Source: Parus major
Lineage: Eukaryota; Chordata; Aves; Passeriformes; Paridae
Reading direction: 5' to 3'
Assembly (NCBI RefSeq): GCF_001522545.3
Contig: NC_031768.1
Location: 85,614,697 to 85,678,696 of the forward strand
Length of the DNA: 64,000 bases
Shown: piece by piece, positions 1 through 12,219 of the stretch
Layout of the letters: every line of letters begins with the position of its first letter
Position numbering within the stretch: the stretch's first letter is position 1
Made by a program: the position numbers and the translations under genes
Notes under the pieces: model-generated
What the model saw: only the letters and a program-made list of their open reading frames with translations
Told to the model about the DNA's origin: nothing
Databases searched by the model: none

Positions 1-2299
1 CCTCCTTCTAACTCAGTACAGCATTATAAGTACAGCACTATCACTCACTTAAAAGCCAACTTGAAAGTACAACTTGAGAGCAGGAGGCAATTGTAGGCAA
101 ATATCAGCAGGGTAAACCATTGATAGATAATAGATATAGACGAATATCAAAATGCTAGACGGTATTTTTGTTGTTTTGCAAGTAGCAAAATATTACTTTC
201 TTTGACAGAATTACCACACTCTGAAGCCTTCTAGAACAGAGTTCCCATGTGCATGAAGTTCACACTTTCAAAATTTGTAATTTCAGTCTGTGAGGTGCCC
301 GGGGTTTGTTTACAGAGGGAATTTGCTAACAAAGAGCTACTGTGGTATCACTGCTCTGCTGAAGATTGTGCAACAACTGCACATTGCCCAGCATGCACAC
401 ATATTTCAGAGTAAGAATTCTTCTGGATTCATGCATTCTGGTTTTAAGACAGCATAAAGCAAGGAGGAAAGAAAAATGTCTGCATTAGGATTTATATAAC
501 TCCAGTGACACAGTAACAGCAATTTTTTTTCTTTTATATTTCACTAAGCAGCTAAGTGGTAAGGCAGGTGCCTCTGCTGATCAAACATGGTTAGCAGTTT
601 GTGGAAAGAGAAGAATTGCACAGCTGGAGAATTCAGGAATGTAGAATTTTGGCCATACAAATGTGTGCTTGGTTTTAAGACATCTGAGAGGAAGTCATTC
701 TACAAGCACAGGAAAAATACTCGTCATGGTAACAGTAAGATATTTGATCTCAAACCATTTGGGATACTTCAGCTGGGTCTTATGATTATCAGTAACAATT
801 TATTCTGCCAACTACCACTTACCTTCATAGCTCTCTTCATGCAAAATGTAGCCTTGTATCATTTTTATTACTGTTCCTTGAGCTGTTGGAATTGTAGTAT
901 GTTGAACTTTGTCACAGGTTGGATATCTTATATCTCTAGAACAAGTTCCCATCATTTAGAAACTTAAGTGAGTTTGGAAAGAGTCATGAGAGTCTTTTGC
1001 CCTTTCTTGGAAAGGTAGAACAGAAGAAAGGGTCAATTTATTACTTAGGATGTGCCCACCTAGGATGTGCCTGCTGTTGCAAAAGCTTTTCAGTTCTTTT
1101 TTTTAAAGCGTTGTCACTGAAACTGTGTTGCATGTAGATGTTATAGTTCCCAATAATTAGGCAAGACCTTTTTTCTTTTTCCTACCTTTTTTTTTTTTTT
1201 TTTTTTTTTACCAATGAAGGCAAGGTCTCCCTTATTATCCATAAATCTATTCTCAGGACAAAAATCTTACTATTTTATAGCTCAAGAATGATATTGGACA
1301 GTGCCCTCAGTGTCAGTGGTCCAGAATAGCAAGCCTCACCCTGTAGGGAATAATTATAATTGTAGTATCAATAAGGAATGGGTGCCTCTGAACACTAACA
1401 AGTCCTGGCACCTTTCTTTTGAGATTTTTCCCATGCATTCTGTAATGCATAATGTAAGGACTGGTCCAAAGCCTTAATGTATGCAAAATCTGATTTCACG
1501 GTTAATTCCATGAAACATCTTTTGTCACTGAGTTCACTACAACTGCAAACCAGCTGTTTAGTCCTGAAGCCAAAGCCTGCAGGATATTATCCCATTATTC
1601 ACATTGTAAAGTTTCATATACTGTCTCTGGTTGAGTGTATGACCTTGTGATGGAACAATGATGAAAAGACCAGCCTGCAAATGTTGCTAAGCCTAATTAT
1701 TTATACTCATTTTCCTGTGTGCTGACTGTGTGCTCCCCTGTGTCTTCAGCAGCTACTCATTTGGTCAGCTAAGTCTTAAAACAATGTTTCTGCTTTCCAC
1801 TTGGATGACTGAATAGTAAAAAAAAAAAAATATGTATAAGGCAAGGTAAATGCCTGTGTTCACACATGAATGCCTGGGTTCACATATGAACACAGATGGT
1901 CCAATGAAGGGAAACAACTTCTGCCCTGTGTTTCAACAGGAAAATGGCCGTATCATTCTCGTTTCATACCATGTAAAATGAGGACTATGCCAAATGGTGC
2001 AAAATCGTCTTTAATTCCATACAACCCCAGCCTGTCATTGGTTCTGCTGTTATACTAATTCCTGTTCTGAATGAACTACTGTAAGATATCAGAAAATGGA
2101 GAAAGTACTGCTAATACAAAAAACTTCCAGCTAAGGGGGGTCTGCAGAAAGTTCCAGGTTTCACTGGCTCTATCTCGTACCATGCCCTCCAGAATGTGAC
2201 ACCCCAGCTTGCAGATGGGTCTGTCTCTCGCGTGCCTGGCTACATCACACCGAACGCACCCACCCGTGTCTCTGGATAAACACAGTCCCTTGCCCTAGA
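1..2299. other. Non-coding, no gene recognised
   Basis: AT-leaning DNA with scattered stops in all frames. The open frames are short and match no family I know. A poly-T run lies near 1187-1211 and a short A run near 1819-1830. In mammals RIMKLB lies next to MFAP5 in the opposite orientation, but I see no RIMKLB coding exon here. This may be intergenic or intronic sequence of such a neighbour. Confidence 0.5.
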
Positions 2300-2835
2300 C
2301 ACACGGGCTTCCCATGCCAGGACCAGCCCTGCTCCCCACGTACAGCTCCATCCCCGCTGCTCGTGGCACCGAGTGCCGAGCTGCTCCTCTGCCCCCGCGT
2401 TCGGCTGGGGACCAGCCCGGTGGGGACTGCCCGCCGCTGCTGCCAGCACGGACACACGGAGCGGCAGCAGAGGGGTCGGGGCGGGGAGGCTGCGGGTCCG
2501 GAGCGGGAGGCTCCAGCCCCAGGCTCGCCTGCGCTGCCCACCCGCACCCGAGCGCGCATCCGCATCCTCCTTGCCCGTGTGCGGGCGGGCGGGACGCTGC
2601 GGGCAGCGGTGCCGAGGAGCCCGGCCCTGCCCGTGGCAGCCGGCTGCGACCGGCGGCGGCGGCNNNNNNNNNNNNNNNNNNNNNNNNNNNNNNNNNNNNN
2701 NNNNNNNNNNNNNNNNNNNNNNNNNNNNNNNNNNNNNNNNNNNGGGGAGCGGCGGGGGGACAGAGGGGCTGGGGCAGCGTGGCTGATGCCGCCCGGGCAG
2801 CGCCGTTCCCGGGTCTCTGAATCCCTGCTGGGATG
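2300..2835. promoter_or_regulatory. CpG-island-like block interrupted by an assembly gap
   Basis: Base composition jumps to strongly GC- and CpG-rich, with many CG dinucleotides and GGGCGG-like boxes. The block carries a CGG triplet run directly before the gap. Several overlapping open frames appear on both strands, which is what stop-poor GC-rich DNA does by chance. A vertebrate CpG-island promoter is the simplest reading. By mammalian synteny the divergent neighbour of MFAP5 would be RIMKLB, so this could be its promoter or a non-coding first exon. No coding sequence confirms that. Confidence 0.45.
2664..2743. other. Assembly gap (80 N)
   Basis: An 80-base run of N immediately follows a CGG-repeat run at about 2650-2663. 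The missing sequence is probably an unsequenced GC-rich triplet repeat. Frames that read through the gap are not evidence of a protein. Confidence 0.95.
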
Positions 2836-4005
2836 GAGAGCGGTCCTAGGCTGGAGGGGCGACCACTGCCGAAAGCACTGGCAAGGGGAGGGAGTGACTG
2901 CCCTTTTCCTATGCCAGGCAGTGGGAACGGAGCCAGCAGGCTACTGCGGGGGAAATAATTATTTTGCAGTAAATACTGGGACAAAATAACAGTGGCGTAT
3001 GCATGTGGTGGAAGAGAAGGAATAGGAACCCCCTTCTTCCCAGAATTTGAGACGAGGCTCAGGCTAAGAGTACAATCCTGACAGAAGAAAAGGGCTTGCA
3101 GGGGCGTTGAGAGACCTTTCCTGACAGACAGCAACCGTTTGGGGACATAAGGGAGGAGTGCATGCATCTCATTGAACAGGTAACTTTGAAGAAGGTCAGA
3201 GGCTTCTGTTATCCTTATTCCAGGCACAGTTTGAGGACTGAGAGACACAAAGAAGCCTAGGCGGGCAGAGTTGCAGACAGAAACAAAGGGATGGATAAAT
3301 AGCAGCTGGTAAGTTTCAAAGACTGGTATATAACCAGCAGCTCCCAGTTCCACAAGACAGGAGTGCATTTCTCCCAACTGAGTTGCAGTTCTGCTGCAGG
3401 GAAACAGAGAATGGTACTGAGGAGCTGGACAGAGGGATGAACGTGCTTTCGATGGAAACACCCATCTGAAAGGAAAACACTTGGTATCTCTCTCTTCCCA
3501 GTCCCTGTGGTCTGCCTGGCCCCTTCTCCAGCTGTTTTTCTCAGTCGGCATTTTTCCTTTACCATCTTGAGAAAGTTCCTGCCTGCCTGCCTTTGTTTCC
3601 TGCTCCTTTACATTTTTTTGTCTCCTGTTTTGCCCTTTTCTGTCTCCTTCTCCATTGTCTTTTGATGAATGCTGTTGCAGTGATGACTTTGGATTTCAGT
3701 GCCTGTTGGGAAGGATCTGATGCAACCACAGGCTGGCTATATCTCACAGGCACTTTGCTGCATTAAGTCTGATAAACATCTGCCCTCCGAGGTAAAGAGC
3801 TTCAGGCAGCAGGTTAAATGTCCTCGAGTTTATCCCAGTCGTGTTAGTGTTTTCCTCTCGTGTCCGGCAGTTCTGTCACCGGAACTGATGAGAGCTTGCA
3901 ATCTGGGTGTTTTGTTTTTTGTTTTTTGGGTTTTTTTCTCATTCGTGGGAAGCAGTTTCTTCATCTTTCTTCATCTAACTGATGTCCCCTCTCGCAGCTA
4001 GCAAG
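2836..4005. other. Non-coding stretch between two GC-rich blocks
   Basis: Ordinary composition with no family-like coding sequence. A T-rich run lies near 3910-3940. Nothing supports the minus-strand open frame that crosses from here into the gapped GC-rich block. Confidence 0.5.
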
Positions 4006-4560
4006 GGTGCTTCCACACCGAGCTCAGCTTGCCTGCCTTGAGCCGATGGAGCTGATTAGGGGGCGGGCGCCTGCATCTCCAATTCTGCTCTCCCCTCGCA
4101 GGGTCCGGCGCCATGATGGGAGCAGTGCTCAGGAGCTTCCCTGCCATGCCAGGGGACCCTTCCCCTTCCCTTCTCCTGCGCCAGGTGCTGAGGAGGGAGG
4201 GGAGCAGAGGTGCCTGGCAGGGAGGCCAAAACTAGGTCAGTGTAGCTGGAAACCGCAGCTGGTGCACTGCGATGGGGGGCGGAGAGCCAGCTGTAGCCAG
4301 AGGGGATGGCGAGAGGGGGATGAGTGGATGGCGGGAGAGGGGGAGGGTCTCTCCGCGAAGTTGTAGGGGCGGGACAGCGTCCTGCGGGCTGCTTGCATGG
4401 CTGCCAGCACGCCCTCCCCGCTCCCCACCCTCCCCAGCCCCGCGGCCCCGAGCGCCCGCCGAGCCCCTTCCCAGCGCTGCGCCTACGAGTGGGCAGGGGG
4501 AGGTCCGCGAGTGGGCAGGGGAGAGGGAGAGGAAGGGAGGGATGAAGGTAATGCTGGAAA
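4006..4560. promoter_or_regulatory. Second CpG/GC-rich block, candidate promoter
   Basis: GC-rich with clusters of CG dinucleotides and a dense run of GGGAGG/GGGCAGG boxes at about 4310-4540. Overlapping open frames on both strands lack similarity to known proteins and look like GC-rich shadows. It may be an alternative promoter or first exon of an upstream gene on either strand. I cannot assign it. Confidence 0.35.
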
Positions 4561-5750
4561 CGGAGAGACGCAGGAAAAATCTGGGCAATGAATGAGGAAC
4601 AGATGGAGATATGTATATTACCAAAAAAAAGAGAGGAGAAGCGTGAAAGGCAACAAACAATGACAACTGATGTTTCAGCAGCACTTGCAATTGGTTCAGT
4701 GGAGAGGAGGTCATCTGCATTCCTCACAGTGGCCAGGCAAAAGGACGCATCCTCCTTGCCAAAATCCACAGGGCAATGAAGCTGCTGCAGCCAGACGCTG
4801 CAATCTGCATCACCAGTAGCTTCGGCCGCACAGATGTACCTCGCTACTGACCAGAGGTCATCCTGTTACCACCCTTCGGAGTGCAATGCAAACCCATTTC
4901 AGTACAGTTTGCAGCATGCTTTGTTTGACCTTTTGAGTGTTTCTACATCAACACTGCCTCCTCTGTTACAGCTCCAAAGAAATCCAAATTGCCAGAGTTG
5001 TGTCCTTTTGTCGTTCCTATACAACCAAAGCCTTATTTTCTCTAGCTCCGACTTTGTCTCCTCCTCTCTTTCTCTATGTCGTTTCCATTTTCCCCGCCCG
5101 TCTCCCCTGCTGCCCAGTGCCAGCCTTCCCACACTGCCTGGTGCCTCCATCATTCCTGGGCTCACCAGTCTGACCGGAGCCGTGCTGCCTGCAGAAACGC
5201 ACGCTCTCCCAGCCTTGCCCTCCCCAGCCTCGTTTTCCAATTCCCCCTTCCTTTCTCCTCATCAGCCGTGTTACACCCTTCCTAGCCTGACGCTGGCAGC
5301 CTATCTCCTCCCTCCTTCCCTCCCTCTCTCCTTCCCTTCCTTCCTCATCCCTCCCCCTCCTCTCCCTGCAGTGCTTCCCAGCCTTCGCTGCAGTGCAATC
5401 CATCACTCCCAGCAAGGTCCTCACGCCAGGGGAGGGGGAAGCCTGGCTCCCTGTGAGGCTGGGGGTGGGTGGCCAGGGAGTGCAACTATCTCCTCCTTTG
5501 CTAGGAAGTGAGAAAAGCTCGCAGAATACAGACCCTTCTGGAACTGAGACCTCCCATCTGCTTCCAGCTATTTTATTTATTCATTTACTTATTTAGTCTC
5601 TTTGTTTTCAAAGAAAAATATGTTTCTGCCAACATTCCAGTGAGGGCGACTGAAAGGAAACCAAGGAGACAGCGAAAACGCCAGAGTCAGAAAAGGTTGT
5701 TCAGATAGAAATGCATGGAGACAGCACTGGAGCACTGGGGGGGACAGAAA
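4561..5750. other. Non-coding, pyrimidine-rich stretch
   Basis: A long CT-rich segment at about 5030-5400 gives long leucine, serine and proline-rich open frames in several phases. These are low-complexity artefacts and not a gene. No other feature is seen. Confidence 0.5.
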
Positions 5751-5751
5751 A

Positions 5752-5753
<2 letters not shown>

Positions 5754-5788
<35 letters not shown>

Positions 5789-6113
5789 AAAAAAAGAAGG
5801 AAGGAAGGAAGGAAGGAAGGAAGGAAGGAAGGAAGGNNNNNNNNNNNNNNNNNNNNNNNNNNNNNNNNNNNNNNNNNNNNNNNNNNNNNNNNNNNNNNNN
5901 NNNNNNNNNNNNNNNNNNNNNNNNNNNNNNNNNNNNNNNNNNNNNNNNNNNNNNNNNNNNNNNNNNNNNNNNNNNNNNNNNNNNNNNNNNNNNNNNNNNN
6001 NNNNNNNNNNNNNNNNNNNNNNNNNNNNNNNNNNNNNNNNNNNNNNNNNNNNNNNNNNNNNNNNNNNNNNNNNNNNNNNNNNNNNNNNNNNNNNNNNNNN
6101 NNNNNNNNNNNGA

Positions 6114-6201
<88 letters not shown>
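5754..6201. repeat. Purine microsatellite (GA)n-(GGAA)n-gap-(GAAA)n
   Basis: A GA dinucleotide run starts near 5754. A GGAA/AAGG tetranucleotide array follows at about 5797-5836, then a 275-base N gap (5837-6111), then a GAAA array at 6112-6201. All units are purine on the + strand. The unit changes from GGAA to GAAA across the gap, so at least two arrays adjoin inside the unsequenced part. The poly-Lys/Glu/Arg and poly-Phe/Leu/Ser open frames here are repeat translations. Confidence 0.95.
5837..6111. other. Assembly gap (275 N)
   Basis: A run of 275 N sits inside the purine tetranucleotide array. The true length of the array is therefore unknown. Confidence 0.95.
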
Positions 6202-9200
6202 ATCTGAGGAATTGGAGGTGGGGAGAATATCAGATGCAGGAAAAAGAAAACATAGCAACAAAAAAAAACCCAAAAAAAACCCAAAAAACAACCAAAACCC
6301 AAGAATTAAATGCTAGAGAAACCTGAGATGGCAGGCATGGCAAGAAAAGTCAAAGAGTATACAATAAATAGCCAGAAGAGCCTTGCTAAAGAGGTTAGAA
6401 TGATATGATGAAATAACATTTATATTTTAACAAACAAACACATTGGCCTTTGATTTTCAGTTCTATACAGCTGCATGCAAATTAAATTCCAGTGTGGTTT
6501 TTTTTTATTCTAAGAAAAATAACACAATGGGTAAATAGTTGAAGGTTTTTCATAAAAAAGATATATATCAGAGCAGCTGCATTGATTGACAGAGGCAAGA
6601 AATTATTAGAATAGTAGCAAATTAGATTTTTCAGCTACCAGCGTTTCCCTTTAACAGGCACCATGCTGTTGATGTCAATACAGGATGGTCTACATTTGTT
6701 GCTGTTTTCATCTCTTTAAAGCTGAGGTGAGCTAAAGCAGTGCAGGCCCTTTACATGTACACATTTCACACTAGGACAGATTTTCAGTAACATTGCTTGC
6801 CTTGGTTTCACTCTGCCATTGAACTAGAATAGTGAATACACCAGGGGAAGGTCACAAGAAGATTTGGGTGACCTGGTTGAAGTCAGCAGTACCTACAGTA
6901 GACACAGTGATTTATATCAATGCAGTTGTAGTAGTGCCCAATGTAGTAGTGTGAACTGTAGAATAAAACATAAATGAATATTTAAGTCAAACTTTACGGT
7001 CCCTGTGAAGATACAGGAAATGGAGGGATGCAAACCTGAAAGTGGTGTTTCCTAACTTCCCCATAACATAAACCCTCATCAATCTGTCTGCTAACATAAA
7101 TGTCATTTGCAGTTCTTCTACTCAGTACAACTTCTTTCTTAAATCTTGTCAGAAGCAGGGTGAGTGCTGTCAATGCTGACACAGAGAAGGACTTCAACAG
7201 TTTGAATATTTTGGATGTGGCCAGTTTAAAAAAAGTCTTTGACAACAGATCTTTCATAAAAGTTACAGAATTTAAAGCAAATGGCTTTTAAAATTGTCAC
7301 GTTTGCCCCTTTCACCAACGATGTGATATATTTTTAAATATAAATAAATAAATATAATTAATATCGTCTTGCTGTCTTTGGACTGTTAGGGTAGACAAAA
7401 CCACTAAAATCTGTTCCACCATGGAGAACTACTAAAAGACAATAGAATGGTATAAGAGAATGGACTTTAAGTAAGACAGATACTGTATTGTTTGGAAAGC
7501 TCAGCTGTGACTTGATCTGTGCTGGAGCAGCTCTGTGAACTCTCTGTGTCGGCCGGCCGTAAGGCACAGCTCTGCTTCCCAGCAATGACTTCTTCAGCCA
7601 GCTCTGGTTACTGCTCCAGGGCACAATTGCTGTGCTGCAACAGGAGGATTAATCCTGGCTGGCTTTGCTCCAGGGTTTTTGATGTCCAGAAGAAATGTGG
7701 TAAGGGGAGGGGGAACCCATTATGTCCTTCCTGCTGTTTACTTGTGTCTGCAGCCTCATCTATATAAAATTGCACCAGACGAATTTAATATGGTGTTTCT
7801 ATGTGCTCCAGAGTCTGTATGGATACACATAACTGAGCCTGCAGGGGGGATTTATATGTTTGTTAAGCTTAATGTATTATGCATCCCCTGAGATAACAGT
7901 TTTGGAAAAAGTTCCCTGAGAAAATCCATATTTGAGCTCAGCTCCTTGGAGGAAGGAGAGTGTGGAAGAACAGGTGAAACAGCCAGGAAGAATCAACCCT
8001 GAGACAGTACAAAGGATCAGAAAGGAAGGATGTTTGTGATAGTAAGAACTACAGAAAGAGCAGAGAAGGAAACCCCAAAGCACTGCCAGTGAAGAAGGAA
8101 GGCCCTGACAACTAACCATAACCACCTTGGCCATGAGAAGCCTGAAGTACTTGGCCAAATCACCAACCAAAGAGCAAAGAGCTCACTGATTTCCTCTTCT
8201 TGTGCTCAGTTCTTCACAATGTTGAACTGATTTGAAGGAGCTGAGCCAGTATTAATTAGAGTTTTATAAACTACCTTAGTGTATTGTGCAAGACTGCCTG
8301 CCCTCTAAGCACTGCCTTTTTTTTTGGAAATAAAGGGGTGAAGAATTCCTTATTTTTGCAGATGGGACAACAGAAAACATGACTATGAGTAAAAGAGAGA
8401 CAAATTGTGTGTCTAGGCTTCTGTACTTGGCAGTGTTTGTTCTTCTACTTTATTGTGATGAAGATGGGAAGCTCCCAAAATTTGGGCTAGAGGGATCTGG
8501 CCTTTAACTCATGTTCCTTTCCACCGATGACCTCAGCAACACCAGTGGAGCAACTGCAGGATAGTGTCAGACCTCAGGTATTAAAAGAGCCCATCAGCAG
8601 TGGGGTCCCAAGAAAATTCCTTTCAGCCCCAATTCGCATGACTACTAGAGCTGCATTATTGACATGATGCATTCACAGATCTCACAGCAGTTCATTAATT
8701 TCTTATCAATCAGATGTAACTTAATGCCCTGTTACCATGAGGATATGTGAAGGCGAGGGAAAGAAAGAGGAGAGGTAAAAGTCTCCAAGACCTTTGCAAA
8801 TAGCATGCCCCAGGATCACTTCAGTGTGTTTAGATGTAGTAGTCTTCAGGGTGAAATGCACCAGGAGATTTTAATTTCCAGGAAGGCTGATTTTGTATCT
8901 CATCCAAAATATGCTACCATCATTACAGCATCCCAGATAACATAATGGGATCAGTACCAACTGGAAAGGAAGATAAGTTTTTGCTGAATCACTGTTGCTG
9001 CATCTGATCTTATGTAAACACCTACAGGCACTGGGGTCAGCACTTGAGGGAATATGTGTATGGAAGTGTTTCCTTTATGAGTCACCCATGCCATTTACTG
9101 TGGCACAGTTCTTCACACCACACTGTGGCACTGATAACTGAACTATTAGATGAAAGAGGGTTTTACCTTGAGTCACCAGCAGTAGATCTCCCTCAAGATA

Positions 9201-10939
9201 CCCTGTGATGGAGGACAGCAGCATTATGCAAAGCAGAAAACAGCAACATGAGTGAGAAGGGAATGTGCAGAAGTATAGGAAGTATTCATATGTCCCAGTC
9301 ATGAAGGGCATCCAGCAATCTTTGTCAATGTCATGAATCAAGGACGGGGGTGGGGGGAGGAAATCGAGATTATTTTCTATCACAAAAAACAGGCTAAACA
9401 GTTGCTAATCCAGTAGGCAGAAAAATCAGGAGAGCCAAGAGGAGATGCTTCATACCAGATGCAGGCCTGCCGATGCAGAGCCATATCTCTTTGAGAATGT
9501 GCTTGGACTGCAAGAGAAAAAAGGGCGTTCTCATGCCGGTGTGCTGCGGCTCCCTCCGGTGTCCACCGCAAGCAAGAGCAGCAGGACACCTCCAGCTACT
9601 TCTCTGCAGCTTGTCTGGGTTGTAAAATACTGAACAGCTTCTGAGCCAGCAGTTCTATCACCAGCAGCATCGCCCCCATCTGCACCAAGCTCTCCAAATG
9701 GAGGGGCTCTGCTAGTACAAGGGATCTATCTACCCGCACCAAGCAGCTGAAGGAGAATGTCTTCCAGTTTGAAAGAAAAAATTAAAGCTCAAAAGCAATC
9801 AGCAGAATCCTCATCCAGTACTGGCTGTGGATCCTGTGCTCTGTGGGCAATGGTGGTACTTCAACACATTGGTAGACAAATGCATTTGGCATCAATGAAA
9901 ATTTCCAAATAAATGTATTCAAAACTCAAAAGGTCTTCCAGATGTTTTAGTTAGCCTGTTAAGCAGTAACAGCTCAATGACAACACAGAGGCATAGAGAA
10001 AAACAAAAGCCAAACCAAGCTGTGTTGAAAATTGTCCAAACATACTGCTATATGGATTTCCAGAAAAAGCCAAGGATCTGAGAGGATTCCTCAAATTGCT
10101 GTGTGGTTATAACTCATCACATCCTTTTGGTTGTTTAATGACCTCTTGAGCATTTCCAATGGACCCAGTTTTAGCCGGTCCCTGAAAGTGGGAATGGGTA
10201 GTGTCTTGCTCCAGTGAAACAGGAATGGTGTTTGGGTACAGAGGGTTGCCCTGGTGAGCAGAGAAATGTTTAGCTTTCCCCACCCTCTCTGCACCTCTTC
10301 TGGTGCATCCTCCAGGAGTCTTGGGAGGACCACAAATAGGAAGGAAAAGTCGTTTTCCTCTTGAGCACTGCAACAAGTGATGTTCAGCCACTCTCAGGTA
10401 AGAAGTGGTGGCTTCAGTTATGTCATGCGTGGTCTCATGTGGCAGGGAGAACACAGCAGAACATTTCCTTTAGTACCTGTGTATAAGGCATTATAGGATT
10501 TTATTTTCAGTTTACAATTAGTTAAGAACAAATGAGGGCTACCAAGCTGCCAGGATCAGCCTTAGGGGACACAGATTTTTTCCCTTACAAGGTTTCTGTC
10601 TTTCATTGCTGTATGAGGTAGGGAGCTGGGGTAATTTCCTAGCTTTCTCCCTGATGCCAGGACTGAGATTGTGTCTTGAAGCTCATCCAGTGCCTCCTCA
10701 AACCCAGCGGAATGGTTACAGAAGCAGTAAAGGGAAAAGAAGTCAGTGAAAGCAACAGCACGGGGTCGGATCCAGGGGCTGTTGGAGGAAGGGTTAAGGG
10801 AGAGCGGCTGTTCTAGTGGGACCATCATAAAATGCGCCGTGCTTGGAAGCACAGGGGAGTCTGGAGGATGGCAGTGAAGGTCCGGTCTATTACTCGTCTT
10901 CCTTCTCAGCTTGTGTCTCTCACATTTTCCCGCTTTTTA

Positions 10940-10940
<1 letters not shown>
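6202..10940. other. Non-coding intergenic DNA
   Basis: AT-leaning sequence with short unrelated open frames on both strands. A/C-rich low-complexity sequence (AAAACCC-type) lies at about 6257-6300. I recognised no exon with family similarity and no RNA gene. It ends at a poly-T run at about 10946-10974 just before the MFAP5-proximal GC-rich block. Confidence 0.5.
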
Positions 10941-10975
<35 letters not shown>

Positions 10976-10984
10976 GTATTCCCT

Positions 10985-11420
10985 GCCTCTCTCAGGCCAG
11001 AACGGCAGCGGCGCTGCAGGACGGGCCCCGTGGCCGGGACCTGTTCCCGATCCTTGTGTTCCCTGCCCGCCACGAGCCCGGTGCGCTGGGAAGCCCAGCC
11101 CCTCCATAGCGCCGGGAAGCGCCAGCGGGGCAGCGGGGTGATGTCACCCCTGTCGCTGCCCGCCGATGGCCTCCTGCCAGCCCGCCTGGCCCCGGCCCCG
11201 GCCCCGGCCCCGGCCCCGGCCCCGCTCCGTCCGTGCCGCAGGGCGCAGAGCCGGCGGCAGCATCCCGCGCGTCCTGCGGGAGAACGGGATGCGGGCTCCG
11301 CACTGTCCCTGTGCCGCCGGCAGCCAGGGAAACAGGGAGCGGGACCGGAGCACTGGGGTGGGGACAGGCAGCAGCTGAGCCGGGAAACGTGGCTAGAGGT
11401 AGCGGCCTGAGGAGAAGCCG
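10985..11420 (+). promoter_or_regulatory. MFAP5: CpG-rich block upstream of MFAP5, likely promoter region
   Basis: A compact CpG-dense segment lies about 0.8-1.2 kb upstream of the MFAP5 start-codon exon. That exon is preceded by a splice acceptor, so a non-coding first exon must lie upstream, and this block is the best candidate for it and for the promoter. The orientation is inferred from MFAP5. The open frames in it are GC-rich shadows. Confidence 0.5.
11188..11223. repeat. Six perfect GGCCCC hexamers
   Basis: Reading the + strand from 11188 gives six exact tandem GGCCCC units; on the minus strand the unit is GGGGCC. The array lies inside the CpG-rich block upstream of MFAP5. Confidence 0.95.
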
Positions 11421-11636
11421 GGCTGCATAGAAGGGCAGGACGAAACGGGACACCAGTGTGCAAGCAGACCCAAGAATCCATCCCTGGTGCTGGGCCATCC
11501 TGGGGGAATGGGAGGAGCCCCTTCGGAGGACAATAAACTCTGGAATGAGGGTGTGGGCTGCTGCTCCTCGCTCCCCCCCTCATTCCACATGCATGATGAT
11601 ACCATATCCCTCCATCTCGCTGGCTCTTCTTGGGGT

Positions 11637-11690
11637 TTTTTCTCTTTTTTTTTTCTTTTTTTTTCTTTTTTTTTTTCTCTTTTCCCAGAA
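11637..11690. repeat. Pyrimidine-rich T/C tract
   Basis: Interrupted T runs separated by single C residues. It is low-complexity DNA in the MFAP5 5' region, with no coding meaning. Confidence 0.85.
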
Positions 11691-12219
11691 ATTGTATTTT
11701 GAAGACAACCAAAAGGAGAACGTGTTCTGGGTGTGGCTGCATGTGATTTACCCAATAGCCAAAGTGGGGGGGGCGCCGAAGGGGAAAAACAGAGCGTCTG
11801 CTGCTGAAGGGAGTGGAAGCTGAGGGCTGCAGTAAGTGATGGGGACCCTGTCTTTGCTTTCAGTGCTCCTCGAAATAACTGAATAGTAGAAGAGAATGGA
11901 GGGAAAGAGTGTGGGGGAAACTTTTTGTTGCATGCTGAGGGTGTGTGTGGAGCAGGGCTTAGCCATCTAAGTGGGAAAAGAGATGGGGACTGGAGAAAGG
12001 AGATGGGAAGAGGAACAAAGCAGGTGGTGTTACAAGTTCAGTCCAGAATGTGTCAGAACTATCTGGAAAACTGGCCACATGAGAAGGGAGACAGGAGGGA
12101 GGCTGGGAAGACCAAATGATCATGAGACAAAAATGGGTACAATAAGCAAAGTTTCTGAAGTATAGGGAAGGGTATACCAGTTCCTGCCTTACCTTTCCTC
12201 TGTTCTCCACTCCACAGGG

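Noticed and set aside
2295..3551. 418-codon minus-strand open frame
   Set aside because: It reads through 80 N and GC-rich DNA and has no recognisable domain; stop-poor CpG-island sequence explains it.
5589..6316. Long open frames rich in Lys/Glu/Arg or Phe/Leu/Ser
   Set aside because: Translations of the GGAA/GAAA microsatellite and the N gap.
10906..11742. 278-codon minus-strand open frame with Gly/Ala/Arg-rich stretch
   Set aside because: It spans poly-T, the GGCCCC array and a T/C tract. It is a low-complexity translation with no family similarity.
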